A program made the position numbers and the translations under genes. 64,000 nucleotides of DNA from contig AZLU01000026.1 of the NCBI GenBank assembly GCA_002224055.1, forward strand, positions 1-64,000, written 5' to 3'. How positions within the stretch are numbered: the stretch's first letter is position 1; every line of letters begins with the position of its first letter. The DNA is from Pezizomycotina sp. ARF18 (taxonomy: Eukaryota; Ascomycota). Positions 1 through 12,084 of this stretch are shown piece by piece. Under the pieces are notes generated by a model. It did no database searches, was not told the origin of the DNA, and saw only the letters and a program-made list of their open reading frames with translations.

Positions 1-620
1 TCTATTCTTTTATTCTCAGTTCTCGGGGTTTATTTTATATTCTTTTCTACTTAAGTAGCGGATATTTTTTTTTTAATAGTACAAACTTCTCTTATAGGAT
101 AAGAGAATAATTAAGGAGAATTATAAGGAATTTTTAAATTTATTTCTTCTTATATTGCGTCAGTGCTTATAGAAACAATAATACGCGTATATATCTTTTC
201 TCTCTTTCTTCCTTTCTTTTTTTTTCTCTAGAAGTTCTATAGTCTTTGCGCGGTACTATTATATAATATATACGCTATAGCGCATAGATTTCTACTATTA
301 TTCTAGTCTAGTTCGCGCGGTTTATCTTCTACTTTATATATAGTATTAGGTATATGGAGAAGTAAGATTAGTATAAGACTTGCTATTATAAATAGTATCG
401 TTCTCAGACTCTCTCTTTCTCTTCAAAAAGAAAAAGGAGGAAGAAAATTACTTATTCTTTAGATAACGTTTCTTCAGCAGCGGAACTACTATCTATGCCG
501 TTTCTTTTAGTACCCTTTAAAAAGGCTCTTAAATATAAACATATAAATTCCCATCTCAGAGATGCCTAGTAATATAAAATAGGCTAGGAAACACGAAATT
601 AGCTATCTTACAATACCTTC
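1..620. repeat. TA-rich repeat relic at the left edge
   Basis: This stretch is very rich in TpA steps and alternating A/T, keeps scattered CpG-containing words, and holds no open frame that resembles a protein. Its texture matches the block at about 44.3-46.2 kb. In Pezizomycotina this look is typical of repeats decayed by RIP, the C-to-T mutation of duplicated DNA; that is inference, since no parent element can be named. From 620 to about 1380 the DNA is ordinary intergenic sequence with a 28-base poly(A) tract near 1129-1156. Confidence 0.45.
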
Positions 621-1124
621 GATCAAGATCTTACGCGGTCCGCGAGCAAGATGTGATGACAAATATCTCACTTCCTGCAGATTTGCCTAGCAGGTTCTTG
701 GTAGAGTAAGTATAAAACTTAAGCGTCAAAATTTTGCATGAGATTTTATATCCTATGTTACAGTTTATAACGCCATGCCGATATTTTTGCGGCCCACTGA
801 AGCCAATTTGTTATTGATTAAGCTTGAAGATCGAATACCGAGTTGTTTTAGACATTCAAGTATAATGTTTGATAGTTCTCGGGTTAACGGTAGAATTATT
901 TATAAACGCTGTCCAAAGGATTCCTGACGTTAAATATACTATTATGTGAACTTGGAATTCTCGAGCTCTCGCAATAACAGTGGTCATGTTAATGTGTGTT
1001 TGCATTTACTAATGTGTATTTCATGAGCAGTCGTTTACTACTTAGTATATATAATTGCATTGTTGTAAAATATACCAGTTAGATACTATTAAAGAAATAG
1101 TTTTACTGAGTCTAGTTGTTTTGG

Positions 1125-1159
<35 letters not shown>

Positions 1160-1316
1160 AAGAAAAATTATCGCAGCTATTCAACAATATATTATATATT
1201 AGATTCTTAGTGTATCACTTGATCTACAAGTTTTATCAAGCTTCCGGTCACGTCCCTGGCAAGGTTATTGTTAGCGTAAAGACGAAAGGAGCATCATCAT
1301 GATACCCGCGAAGTCG

Positions 1317-1326
1317 TCTCGCGAGA
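1317..1326. promoter_or_regulatory. TCTCGCGAGA palindrome upstream of RPS21
   Basis: This perfect 10-base palindrome lies about 395 bases before the RPS21 start codon and about 57 bases before the CACGTG box. The same word is a known promoter element in animals. Whether fungi read it is not known to me, so the regulatory role is inferred from position and symmetry only. Confidence 0.35.
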
Positions 1327-1382
1327 TGTCGTCGCGATTCCACGAAAATGTAAGTATATATATATATATATATATCTCGTAA

Positions 1383-1392
1383 GTCACGTGAC
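1383..1392. promoter_or_regulatory. CACGTG box (GTCACGTGAC) upstream of RPS21
   Basis: This perfect 10-base palindrome with a CACGTG core lies about 330 bases upstream of the RPS21 start. GTCACGTG is the classic site of Cbf1-type bHLH factors, which take part in ribosomal protein gene control in several ascomycetes. The site is seen directly; the factor is inferred. Confidence 0.5.
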
Positions 1393-1721
1393 CATGTATA
1401 AACGCTAAGAATTGAGCAGTGAATTGGCAGTCACAATCCTCTCTGGCCAATCAAAAATTAGCTTCAATTTCCTTAAGCACACAAAAATTTCTGCTCTACC
1501 CAACTTTTGAGTGCCAAGACCGAAATTATAGCAGCCCAAAACAATCCGGTAGCAAAATTTCCTTTCCATCTACCTCTCCAGCAAAAAAACAACCCTCAAC
1601 GTCCCTTTCACGATCTCCGTCGGAGTTATCATCGAAAGCCAAACCACCCTCCTACCTCCTACATCATCCACATATAAACAAAAGAACCTACTTCTCGTTC
1701 AAGACGATCCAAACCGACACA

Positions 1722-2103
1722 ATGGAGAACGACAAAGAGAACTCGTTGATCTGTAAGCTCTCTCTGAAGCTCTCGACAATAGCTGACATCCACAAAGCCC
1801 ATGAAACTCAACTGCTTCCATTCGTGGACAGTCCAAACTCGTGCTAACTGGAAATCCCTCTTCTGTTGCTAGTTACGTCCCCGCAAGTGCTCCGCCACCA
1901 ACCGCATCATCAAGGCCAAGGACCACGCCTCCGTCCAGATCTCTATCGCCAAAGTCGACGAGTCCGGCCGCACCACCGGCGAGATGATCACCTACGCCCC
2001 TGCGGCTTCATCAGACAGGGGAGAAAGCGACGACTGCCTGAACCGCCTGGCGCAGAGGGACGGCGTGCTGAAGAGCGTCTGGACGGCACAGAGGCAACGT
2101 TAA
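1722..2103 (+). CDS. RPS21: 40S ribosomal protein S21 (eS21)
   Basis: Small-subunit ribosomal protein of the cytosolic ribosome, needed for 18S rRNA maturation in yeast. Exon 1 begins MENDK and a donor GTAAGC follows at 1753; the acceptor AG ends at 1872. Exon 2 carries the family core: [20 protein letters not shown], the CGFIRQ block, [14 protein letters not shown] and the end [11 protein letters not shown]. Total length would be about 87 residues, as in yeast. The frame is interrupted about four times by one-base changes: one base lost in exon 1 (before ELVDL), one in the C run of YVPRK, one in the C run before CGF, and one extra G before ESDD. Because the protein is essential and otherwise conserved to the last residue, these look like sequence errors. 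It converges on RRP41. CACGTG and TCTCGCGAGA palindromes sit upstream. Confidence 0.9.
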
Positions 2104-2846
2104 AAACGGAGTTGGAGGAGGTTTTTGTTTTTTGTTTTGATTTCTTTTCTTTTTCTAGGCGAATGTTTTAATATTCACGATGCTTTTATTTCTTTCTTCA
2201 TGGGTTTCTTTCATTATCACGGGGTTTTAAAATGTCCTTCATAGTCTCTCTATTCTTTTATCCTCAACCTATACATCCATCTTAATCGAAAATCGAACTA
2301 TCCGGTCGGTTCATTCCGGCGAATCACAAGCATCAATCGCTACGTTCGGAGGACGAGCTATTCACCTAGACAACGATTCGTGCCCGTTTGATTCTTACGG
2401 CCGTAAAGGAGCTATCTGAAGATAATGAACTCTGGCTCTCTAGCAGGTTCTGGTTTCGCTTGAGACACGCAAGCTGTTAGGCTGCCAGCAATATGTCTGG
2501 TTAGCCTAGCCTTATATCCGAGAATACATTTCGAAGGGCTATCATGAAAAGAAAAATAATTGTGTTATGAACGCATGGCTTCATCGTCTTCGTAAACTCT
2601 CCCCACCAACTCGTGAACTTATGACAAGTAAAGTATTGCATAATGATATTGTAATATAAGTGATCATGCTTTAGAGATAAATCTATTGTACAAGAAATGG
2701 CCAGTAAGGAGGCATCCATTTTATACGAGAATTATGAATGAAACTTGTAACCCCAATCTATGCAAAACGCCTATGTGAATGGAGGGAATATTACGATGAC
2801 AGATATCTGAGACAAAAAAAATTACACAAGCGAACACCCGTGTGTA
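2104..2846. other. Intergenic, convergent 3' ends of RPS21 and RRP41
   Basis: The two genes point at each other across about 740 bases. I see T-rich sequence just after the RPS21 stop and no credible gene. Confidence 0.6.
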
Positions 2847-3615
2847 TCACCGCTCCTCCATACCCTCCAGCCGCTTCCTCCCGTGCTTCTTCACGACTTC
2901 GTCCAGTATCTGCCTGACCCTCCCGCACCCGCTAATTCCCACAGCAATCATACCCTCGAGCCTCTCGATCCTGACTTTACTCTCCAGCACCAGCAAGCCT
3001 ATCTTCTCGCTTTCACCTATCGTTGCTACCGTCAGGCTGGGTATATCGTTCTCCTCCGCATTATTAACGTCCAACCACGGATCATCCGCATCCTCGCCTC
3101 CTTCGTTCCCACCACTACCACTACTACCTTTCCCCCGAACATACTAGTCGGTTGCCCCACCGTAACAGCACACACATACTCCACCATCGGAATCCCCGCA
3201 TCAACAACCGCCAGCGTCGCCGCATTAACGCACGCCGCAAGCACGCTGCCATCCTGACTCAACACGTGTAAGGAAATATGTATTTCCGTCCTCTGCAACA
3301 AATTTGTCAAAATACTCTGCGAAAAAGTCTTCGCTATGACGCCTGTAACTCGCCACTTTTTTGTCGTTGCGGCGCCGGACGCGGTCGTGTTGCGTTGAGA
3401 ACGGGGCGATGTAGACTTCGCAGGATACGTGCGCGCGGTCGGGGAATGTGGTTGAGCGGAGGACGGTTCGGTGGGCCGGTTACGTTGCACATTACTTTGG
3501 TGTTGCCGAGCTCGACGTAGGAGGAGCCGTCGGAGGATGTGGAGGAGGTGGAGACCTGGCAGTGGATACGGCGGAGCTCGTTCCAGCGCCGGCCATCGTT
3601 GCGGAGGCCTTCCAT
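2847..3615 (-). CDS. SKI6: Exosome complex core subunit RRP41/SKI6 (RNase PH fold)
   Basis: One of the six RNase PH-like ring subunits of the RNA exosome, which processes and degrades RNA in nucleus and cytoplasm. The start chosen at 3615 gives MEGLRNDGRRWNELRR, the hallmark N-terminus. Then follow DGSSYVELGNTKVMCNVTGP, the central RRRNDKKV block, TFSQSILTNLLQRTEIHISL, HVLSQDGSVLAACVNAATLA, VVDAGIPMVEYVCAVTVGQP and the C-terminal SLTVATIGESEKIGLLVLES with RVRQILDEVVKKHGRKRLEG. Length is about 250 residues, near the yeast 246. The family order is complete but spread over three frames: one base is missing after the GPP region, one or more around KKVAELQAS (GG and CC runs), and one in the G run of the FGGKGSSG loop. 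A Gly/Ser-rich acidic loop sits before the last strand. No intron is needed. Fungal Rrp41 lacks phosphorolytic activity, which I did not test residue by residue. Confidence 0.93.
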
Positions 3616-4706
3616 TTTTATGTTTAGATCGGGGGAGTAGATGCAGTTGGGCGTTTGGAAGAGGAAGAGGGTACAGGTGTCGTGAGGGGGCAGTGTTTGG
3701 AGGTTGTTTGATGCTGTAGTGTTGATTTTTGTGAGGGTTTGAGCTGTGACGTCCCAAAGATCTTCGGCTAAAAAGGTTTGCGCCCTTGAGATAAGGAAGA
3801 TACTTAGTATACAGCAGCAGTGTGTAATCGCGCCAAGTTTGAAAAAAAAAAAAAAAAAAAAAAAAAATGAGACCAAGTTACTTGGAAAGAAATGTCAATT
3901 AGCAAGCGAATATCAATATCAAGTGAAAAACCGATCCTGGAGATGCTTGAAAGGTTTAATTTGAGAGAAGTTGATTGTTTGCAGAGATGCTTTATTAGAT
4001 AAATCATAGACAGTAAAGAATTCAGCTTATCTAGCTCAGATGTAGAATCTCAGGCTGCCAGGCTATCACACCTTTCATGAGCGACTTGACAACGACTTCG
4101 TTATATGCTTATAATAATACTATCATTACAGAAGAGAGTATTTCTTTATACTGTACATGCCTTTTTCGTGAGAAAATTAAAAATTAAAAATAAAAAAATT
4201 GAAAAAAGGAAGCAGTGAATCTTATGGAAAACATCCAAGCTGTGCCGTTCCATACATGTTCTAGTTGAAAAAAAAAAAAAAAAAAAAAAGTTGAGTGAGA
4301 GAGAAACAAAGAAAACCCGCTAGACAAATTTGCCAACTCCATAACAGTATTATAATCCTTGAAAAAAACAAAGAGAAAAATAGGTACAGGTTTATAGCAA
4401 AGGTTCACAGAACAAGTGAGAAGAGAATAAGCGTATTTAGCGAGAAACGAAAACAAGCAAAAACAACGCCATTGACCAAAGGTTGGGTCCTAACTCGACA
4501 TATGTATTTTCAAAGCAATAGTGAGAAATAGAAGGCGTGAAATAAATTTTTGCGAGACGTAGGATGAAGTCAATATATTGAATGTCTAAGCCAACTTTGT
4601 TTCGTTGAACGTAGATGAATATGACAAAAATGAAAGAAGATCTCCTTCAGACATTATTTTGTTCCTAAGCGGTCATAGGGTGAAAGATTTCAACTGAAGG
4701 TCAGGA
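3616..4706. other. Intergenic with two poly(A) tracts
   Basis: Between the RRP41 start and the end of the next minus-strand gene I see poly(A) tracts near 3841-3866 and 4268-4289 and A-rich sequence. Open frames here encode lysine or phenylalanine runs from these tracts and are not credible genes. Confidence 0.6.
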
Positions 4707-7700
4707 TCACCGTCGTCGGTCGCCAGCGAGGACGTTAGCTGCCACAGTCTCAAATCTCACGTTCCGCTTCCACTTCTTCCTGCAGTGCTCAACGCCGCCG
4801 GCATCCAACCAGCGCGTTAGGTTCTTGCACTGGCTGACGTCGAAGACCTCGAGGTTGTGGCACCCTCGACGACAGCTTCCACACCGATGCCCGTCACGCG
4901 CACGCAACCTCGGACGGAGAGCTCCCGAAGTTCAAGGAGGTGCAGACCGATAGCCCGCAGCGACGAATCGGAAACGGCCGATCCGCAGAACGACAGCTTG
5001 AGCACGGTGAGATGTGGGCATCCGAGGGAAAGCACTTCGGTAGCAGTGTCGGACAAGGCGCAACAGAACGACTGTGTGCAACATATTAGTTCGATTTTTT
5101 TCAGGCTAAGGGAGTTTTAAACGCTCAGGAAAAGATTGCTTACCAAATCTAAAACTCGAAGATTTTTTGCGGCGTTTCGTTAAAATACTATAGCGCTATC
5201 CGTAAGGTAGGTGCAGTCCGCCAAGCAGAGATTGGTCAACCTCGGAAGCGTGTTAAGCTCCAGTGCTGGAACCCTTGGTCGGTAATCGTCGTACACCGTG
5301 TAAGATCAACATGTTCCAGCCTTGAGGCTGCATGTTGGGCAAGTGCGACATCGTCCTGTCCGTGACGTGTTTGCAGTATGACAGAACCAAGCGCTTTAGA
5401 GAAGGACACCCAATTACGGTCCCTGGAGGAGGCTGGAAGAGCATTGGATGCCGCTGGGATGGCTTAAGATGCCCTTGTCCTTGTTGTGTTTGTTGTCCCT
5501 GCTGCTGTCCCTGCTGCTGCTGCTGCTGGTTACTCTCATTATCGGACGAATCCGACGTGTCCATGTTCTGCTGCTGCTGCTGCTGGTACTGGTCGTAAAA
5601 ATGTGGGATATCTTGAATGACCCAACCTGCAACTCTTTGCAGTAGCTGATCGCTGACCTTTCTACAATTACTGAGATCAATCTCTTCCAATCCCTTTGCC
5701 TTATTTGCCATCTCGAGGATGGCTTGCCCCGTGATGTCCCACACGCTCTTCATACGCCATATTTTCACGTTGGGAGCGCATACTGCGGCAAGGTGTAAGA
5801 ACCCTTCGTCGGTGATGTGAAAACAATTACTGAGGTCAACGACAAGTGGCCGTGATCCCGCAAAGGGCAAATGTAGTTGATCAAAACGTGGTCAGTTACC
5901 ACCCGGTTATACGGCTTCAGGTCTAGCACTTTCATAACATCGTTGTTTGTGGAGACGATTTTCGACCAATGCGTCGACACTAGCCTGATTTTCATTAGCT
6001 CGTGTAGCGGGAGGAATGTGAATATGCGAACGAGAATGTCGTCGGTGAGAGCGCCTTTATTGAACTGCGTTGTTCTACGCCCGTGCACTCTTGGACGTTT
6101 GTAAGTGTGAGCGTATTCAGGAGGAGTTGTGGGATGCTTGTGTTTCCCGTGAGAGGGCGACCTTGCGCCCTCCCTGTCGGACTCAGGAGGAGGCGACGAT
6201 TGCGGTATAGGAGGTGCAATGGAGCCGCGGCGGCTCTTTGCGCGCATGTTTTCAAAGTCCGGTGGTAGGAACGGGTCCGGGTCGTACGGTTCGACAACAT
6301 TGATGCCCGGAACGTGCGGCGATGGTGATTGCCCGTCCGGAGGCGTGACGGATATCTTCAATGACGGTTCTCCTCCGATTGCCGGTGGCTCTCTCAGCGG
6401 GCTGTTCAAGCGTTTGAGTTCTTCCCCTAAATCCATCCTCTCGATTCCATGCGATGGCGTCGATCTTCCGCTATCAAGAGCCCCGAATCAAGGTCCATTT
6501 CCATCCTGTCGAGGACAGAAGCTGGTGCTGTAGCGACAACAGCGCTCGCTGCGGTGGCGTTCGCAATATTGATCTGGGGCGTTCCGGTGGCAAGCCTCTT
6601 TCTCGCAGTAAGCTCCACTTCGCGTTTCATCTCCGTGGTCCATCTCCGCCAGAGCTCTTCGAGGACAGGACCCTCGATGACGATGCACTCGACTTGGTTT
6701 ACGCTCCTAACTGTAGCCATGCGTTTTGGAACGAGGCCGAGGCCCGCAACTTCGCCAAAGTACTGCCCTTTCTGAAGCCGGGCTTTAATTTTGCCCGTGG
6801 TCGGCGAAGTGTTGAGGACCGATTTCTGACCCGAGGGATCATCCAAATTACCCCGTTAGGGTCGTGTCCCCGTCCACAACTTCGACTTCGCCTCTTATAA
6901 TGAAGAGATTTCTCTTCCAGGCGAATCCTTTAAAATAATCGGCGAGAACGGTGGGTACGTTCGTGGGGTGGCATTCATGCCTAAAAAGTGCAATACTTCC
7001 GCGGGCAAATTGGCGAAAAGGGGTAGCTCCTTAAGGAGCTGCCTAACGTTCAGCTCGCCGCTTGCCACGACCGACTCGTTTGACGTTGGCCACTGAGATC
7101 CAGTAGCCCCCACCACAACAGAACTGTGGCCATCAGCGGGGATCAGGCTCGGTCCGATTACGGATGTTGTCTCCATGACCTGTTTTCCTATAGCAACGGC
7201 TCCTCCAGCTGATAGTTTGCTGGCGCCTTCTTTTTTCTTCTTTTCCAAAAGTTCCAGGCGCTCCATTGCTTCCTCCCTGATTGCCTTTTCGACGTCGGGG
7301 TACTTCGGAAGCTCTTTCCGTAGCGCTTCCTTTGTAAGAACGACCAACATGCATTTACTTCGGGCAATTATCGTAGCCGTTCGCGGCACATCCATGAGAA
7401 TGCCAATTTCGCCGAAAAAGGCACCAGGCTTGAGTTCCGCATAGGTGCTTTCGCCGTCCCTCGACGTAACCGAAACGGCGCCACGAACCAGCCAATACAT
7501 TGCTTTAGCTTCATCTCCTTCCGTAAGGATATAATCCCTCGGAGAGTGGAGCTGCCGGTCGCAGGTGGGTAGCAATTGCCGCCAGAATTCGTCGGGTGCG
7601 GATACGAAAAGCGGAAACGATCTCAGACGGTTCAGGAGGTCCACGGCATTCCCGCCTGATTCGTCGTCAGAGGCGACGGGCGCATAGGCTTCGACGGGTT

Positions 7701-7931
7701 CGCATCGGAATCGAACGACCGGAGCAATGCGCTCGCGTTGGGGTTTTGGGGAAACGTCGGCGATGTCGCCGAAGCGCCGCGGTGATGTCGACGCATCTCT
7801 GCGACGTAGAAGGGTTCCCCGCTAATGTACGACTTTCTCCTCGACCTGTGGCGGTACGGGTGAGCAGAGTAGTAATAGCGTCTGGGTCCTTCACGGGTTC
7901 GACGGGGGGAAGCGGCTCGTATGGTATCCAC
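4707..7931 (-). CDS. Large CNB-CNB-F-box-LRR protein (cyclic-nucleotide-binding-like, SCF adaptor type)
   Basis: Predicted substrate adaptor for an SCF ubiquitin ligase that carries cyclic-nucleotide-binding folds. After a basic, poorly defined N-terminus (start uncertain; no good ATG near 7931) comes VDLLNRLRSFPLFVSAPDEF and CNB domain 1 with its phosphate-binding-cassette-like GAFFGEIGILMDVPRTATII (about 7350-7420). A Lys/Glu helix follows, then CNB domain 2 (LLKELPLFANLPAEVLHFLG to QYFGEVAGLGLVPKRMATVR). The F-box is ALTDDILVRIFTFLPLHELM (near 5960-6060). At least six LRRs of the Cys-containing Grr1/Skp2 type follow (e.g. DLSNCFHITDEGFLHLAAVC; LKLSFCGSAVSDSSLRAIGL), ending CHNLEVFDVSQCKNLTRW and the stop at 4707. 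A poly-Gln insert (about 5470-5610) interrupts the LRRs. An intron with donor GTAAGC lies near 5063-5145. Several one-base shifts split the frame. Whether the CNB folds bind cAMP is unknown: the cassette's usual Arg-Thr-Ala is present only in domain 1. Confidence 0.88.
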
Positions 7932-10900
7932 GGTGAACGACTATATTATATACACCATGTTAATTTCAGAGGTAAATAAAGGAAAAACACCAGACTCCTG
8001 TGGTTGTGATCTTGACAATCTTGGGCTTGGTGGAGACAAGCAAGATTGCGGGGCACTAGAAAAAAAAAAAAAAAAACCGAAGAGGGGATTTTGGCTGGGG
8101 AGCGTGAAACCTTGAACGAAGGTTCAACAGGAAATGTGCAAAGCTAAGAGGTGAAAAAGGCGTCACGAGACGAAAAAAAGATTCGATCTCTGGGAAATCT
8201 GGAAGGCAGGTTTTTGCACGCCAAATGGTCAAGAGAAAGAAAAGACTAAAATCAGAGCCAGAATGAAAGTAACTCAACGGAATGTCTGAGGCTAAATGAC
8301 GTCGGGTTCGATCCGATGATAAGGTTCTCCCTGGGCTGAGCAGAGGATGGTGAGAAAGAAGAAGCGATGAAGTTTAACTTCTTTTGAATATCCTACTTAG
8401 TTCTAGAATCGTATATATCTTTTATCGGAAGTGGTTTTAAAAAATGAAATAAATATCAAAAAAAGTGGATGCAGTTTGGAGAAAATGATGGACGATTTTA
8501 TTTCTTCGCGTTGGGGTGTGTATGATGGGATGAAAAGAAAGGTAGGTAAACTATTAGGATTAAAAAAAAAAAAAAAGTATAGCAGGAGGAAAAAGGCAAA
8601 GGGAAAGGGAAAAAAGAAAAAAGCACCAAGAAAAAAAAAAAAAAAAAGAGAGGGAAAGGAAAAAAAAAAAAAAAAAAAACTATAGAGAGCGTATTATTTT
8701 TTTTTTGGGATTGGGTGGTGTGAGAGATTGATAGGCTTCACTGAAGTATACAGACAGTGAACGGGTTCCAGATTAAGCAACCCAATGGAGAGGAAATTCG
8801 TTCTTACCCTTCTACTCTTGTTCTTTTCCCTTAATATTCTTATTTTACTTATATATTTCTGTCTTCTTTTTTATTTATATAGTACAGTAGCAAAAGAAGT
8901 AAGACCTGGCGGTTACGCACTGACTTCCTCTATGCAGTCTGTCTGAACAAGTGTATATCCACACACCCCAATTCCTCGTATGAACGACACTTACATTTCA
9001 CAAAAGTAGCTGTCTCTCTCGTTACCCTCTGTCTTTTGTGTGGGGGTCGTGTTTGGAAGGAGAAAAAAAAAAATATAGATTGCGATGAAAAGATGCCGCA
9101 AAGAAGCGAGATCGAAAGAGGGAAAACTGTGTGCGTGAGTTGCTGCGAGATGTGGCACGTCAGTGCTCCTACCTGGTGAAGATATCAGATAATAATAGTA
9201 AGAAGAAGAAAACAAGTGTCTATATATTTAGTATACGAGATATATATCGTTTACTATATGAATATTGCTTCTTGGTTCCTTTTTTTTGAAAAAAAAAAAA
9301 AAAAAAATTACTCCTGCTCCTAGTCATTCTCGCACCTTTTCTGGTTTTTCACTTGGTATAATTAACAGCGAGTACGTTAATGACATATCTCACTCCCCAA
9401 AAAATAAAAAAATTCCATGTTGCGATATTAGAGGTAGATGAATAGAATACAAGATAAATAAATAAGATAAATAATAATGTTTGACGGTTATCCCGTTCCG
9501 AGCCTTTTATCCAAAGCTGGAAAATTGTGTAGCTGGATGGGACTGAATGAAAATGAGTGGTGTTAAAAGAGGATAACTCTTGGAAACGTACCTGGAGAAA
9601 AAGTATGAACACCTATGAACGCCTAATCCTTCCCGCTCTAATCTGCATTGGCTGGGTTCCAATCACTTTTATGTCCTCCTCTTCGCTCCGTGGAAGCTGT
9701 CTGGAGAGATCTGACACAACGCAAATCTCGAAAATCTTCAGTTCCCGTGCCTTTGCGTGCTGAAAATATAAGGTTACCTGGTTTTGAGATGGAAGATGCA
9801 GCCTGTTTTTCCCCCTCGGATCCCGGTTTAGAATGCCATGATTGACAAGGTAATTTTATAAGGGAAAGGGAAAGGGCAGATTGGATCTAATGACGCGAAA
9901 GGAGTAAAGGATACGATTTCCCGGGTAAGATAGAAAAAATGAAATAAAACAATATATAAGGGAGAGGTTTCCAAGTTAATTGTAGAGAAAAGAAGGGGCG
10001 GAAAGCAGAAGAAAAACAGAGAGCTTAAAAATAACAAAAAAATTAGTAGGGGAAAAGAGGAAAATCGAGTCTGCCAGAGGGAAGAAAGGCGAATTAGAAA
10101 AAGGCTGTTTGAAGTGGAGGAAGGGTGGAGGAAGGTAAAGAGAAAGAAAAAAACGAATTAAATACATAAAAAGAGCCTAATTATCCCTGCTCTATAGAAT
10201 CAATACAACGCATTCCAAAAAATTATGCGAACTCACCCCCCGGTCAGTAGTGTGATATAAAGAAAAAAGAAGTCTTCTAGAAGCTATTGAAACGAAATGA
10301 CCACCGGAAAGAAAAAAGAAAAAAACGCAAGAGAGAATTATCAGTAGAGCAAAAAAAAAAAGTTTGAATGAGCAAAATACAACGATTGCTATTAATATCT
10401 CCAAAATAAAATATCCTTTGAATACGTTGAGAACGAGAAAAGGCGGTAACGGAGCAACAGGACCTGTTTCAACAGCCTTGAAACTGTAATTTGCCTTGGA
10501 AGGATGGGAAGGGGCTTCCGACGATCGATTGCCGAGGGGGTTGACATTGACGTATCAAAGGTACAACGGAATGCCGTGTGGAGGTTGCTTCTTTCAGGAT
10601 AAAGAAGGTGAAATGGGCGTGATTATTGAAAATGGAATACAAAATAAACATAATAAAATAAATAAATAAATAAAATCAAATAAAAGCGTTGGAGATATAA
10701 CACGGAAATAGGGCCGCAGATAGCTCTGGATAAATGGATACCAGAAGCGATATAAGGAAGGTCGACGGGGGCGACCAAACACGAGATATGCAAGAGTAGC
10801 TAAATTTGATAACAATTCTGACAAAAGCAATGCCGTGTGCCATAGGCGCCTCTTTTCGCTGTCGAGGGCTGCTTTAATGGGCTACCGCTGAAGGTCGCTG

Positions 10901-12084
10901 GTATAGCGGCTCTTGTGATGGCGGCAACTCCAGAGGGAGACGTCCGAGCAAAAGAGCCAATATTGTGAAGGAAGTTGTCGCTTTCAAGTGTATATTTGCC
11001 AGAAACGAATCCGCTCTTTTTGAGCATTTGACATTGCTATTCCGTTCTAGTAATAATATAGGGAGGAAAGGGGAAGAAAAGAAAAAATAATACTCCCTAG
11101 TTCGCGGCAGCGGTCAAATGATTTGGAAGTGGTTGTCGAAGTATGGAACGAATATGCAGCCCTAACCAGTTGTCGTTAGCACCCATGTACCATCAAAAAA
11201 TAAAATGAACTAAGGGATTGCGGAGGATTTTCTGAAAAGTAGTAAGCAAATAGTGATTGGGATAAAATGAAATAAAATTTGTCGAGAAAGAAACAAAGAA
11301 AAAGAAGAAGAAGAAGAAGAAGAAGAAGAAGAAGAAGAAGAAGAAGAAGAAGAAGAAGAAGAAGAAGAAGAAGAAGAAGAAGCAATACCATAGGGCTAAT
11401 GTAAGTTTAGTCCAAGTAATAGTCTTCGCGTTAATGCTTGGTGATCGAATTGCTTAATACCATGGGGCCGAAACATCAAGTTCTTACTAACAAGCTGCTT
11501 TGATTCCCATTTGCATGTAGAAGCTAGTGGGACCTGCTCCGTGGACCAGCCGTGGCCCACAACTTCGAGCCTCATCTGCCTCTCTCCTCTCCTACGAACC
11601 GTTCCATCTCAGCGAACCGAGCAACCGAATTAGACCTTAGAAAGTTCAATGAAGGGCATCCCTTCAGAAAAAGAGGCCAGCATGTTGTCGCAGCGGTTCG
11701 GTTCTTATTTCCGCCGCATTAAAAACCCTTCGTGGATAATATAGGGCTTAGCGGGTTTTCAACCGTTCGTTCGAGCAAAGAGAACCGAAGGTCAAACGCT
11801 ATAGAACAAGTTGTCTAATTAAACATTGGTGTCAGTGATGTCGTTCGTTTTTTTTTTTTTTTTTTTTTTTTTGTAAAAAAAAAAAAAAAAAAATGAATAC
11901 CTTCATGCGATTTGTCGTGGGCTTCCAGAGAACTTTGTAAATTGCTCACCCGCATGGTCAGTTGACTTAGGATCTGTGAGGCTCGTACAAATTTGCCATG
12001 AAACGCAATGCGCCTCACCCCTGGGCACCCAAGAGACGACGGTACCTGCAAGCCACCCACACTAGAATTTCTGGAAGATTATTA
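7932..12084. other. Gene-poor intergenic region with many simple repeats
   Basis: I see no credible gene in this stretch. It contains many poly(A) tracts (near 8061, 8563, 8636, 8660 and 9291), an (AAG)n array at about 11302-11382, and a back-to-back poly(T)/poly(A) pair at about 11851-11893. Open frames here are short and either low-complexity or lack family features. A minus-strand frame at 11910-12060 looks coding-like in composition but has no recognisable domain. Confidence 0.55.
11302..11382. repeat. (AAG)n microsatellite, about 26 units
   Basis: An almost perfect run of AAG triplets, purine-only on the plus strand. It produces a spurious poly-leucine frame on the minus strand. Confidence 0.97.

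Noticed and set aside
8296-8318. B-box-like GGGTTCGATCC
   Set aside because: No acceptor or D-arm partner upstream; the T-stem is too short.
8431-8685. Lys-rich 84-codon frame
   Set aside because: Encoded by A-rich simple sequence; no family features.
11176-11391. 71-codon poly-leucine frame
   Set aside because: Translation of the (AAG)n array on the minus strand; no gene.
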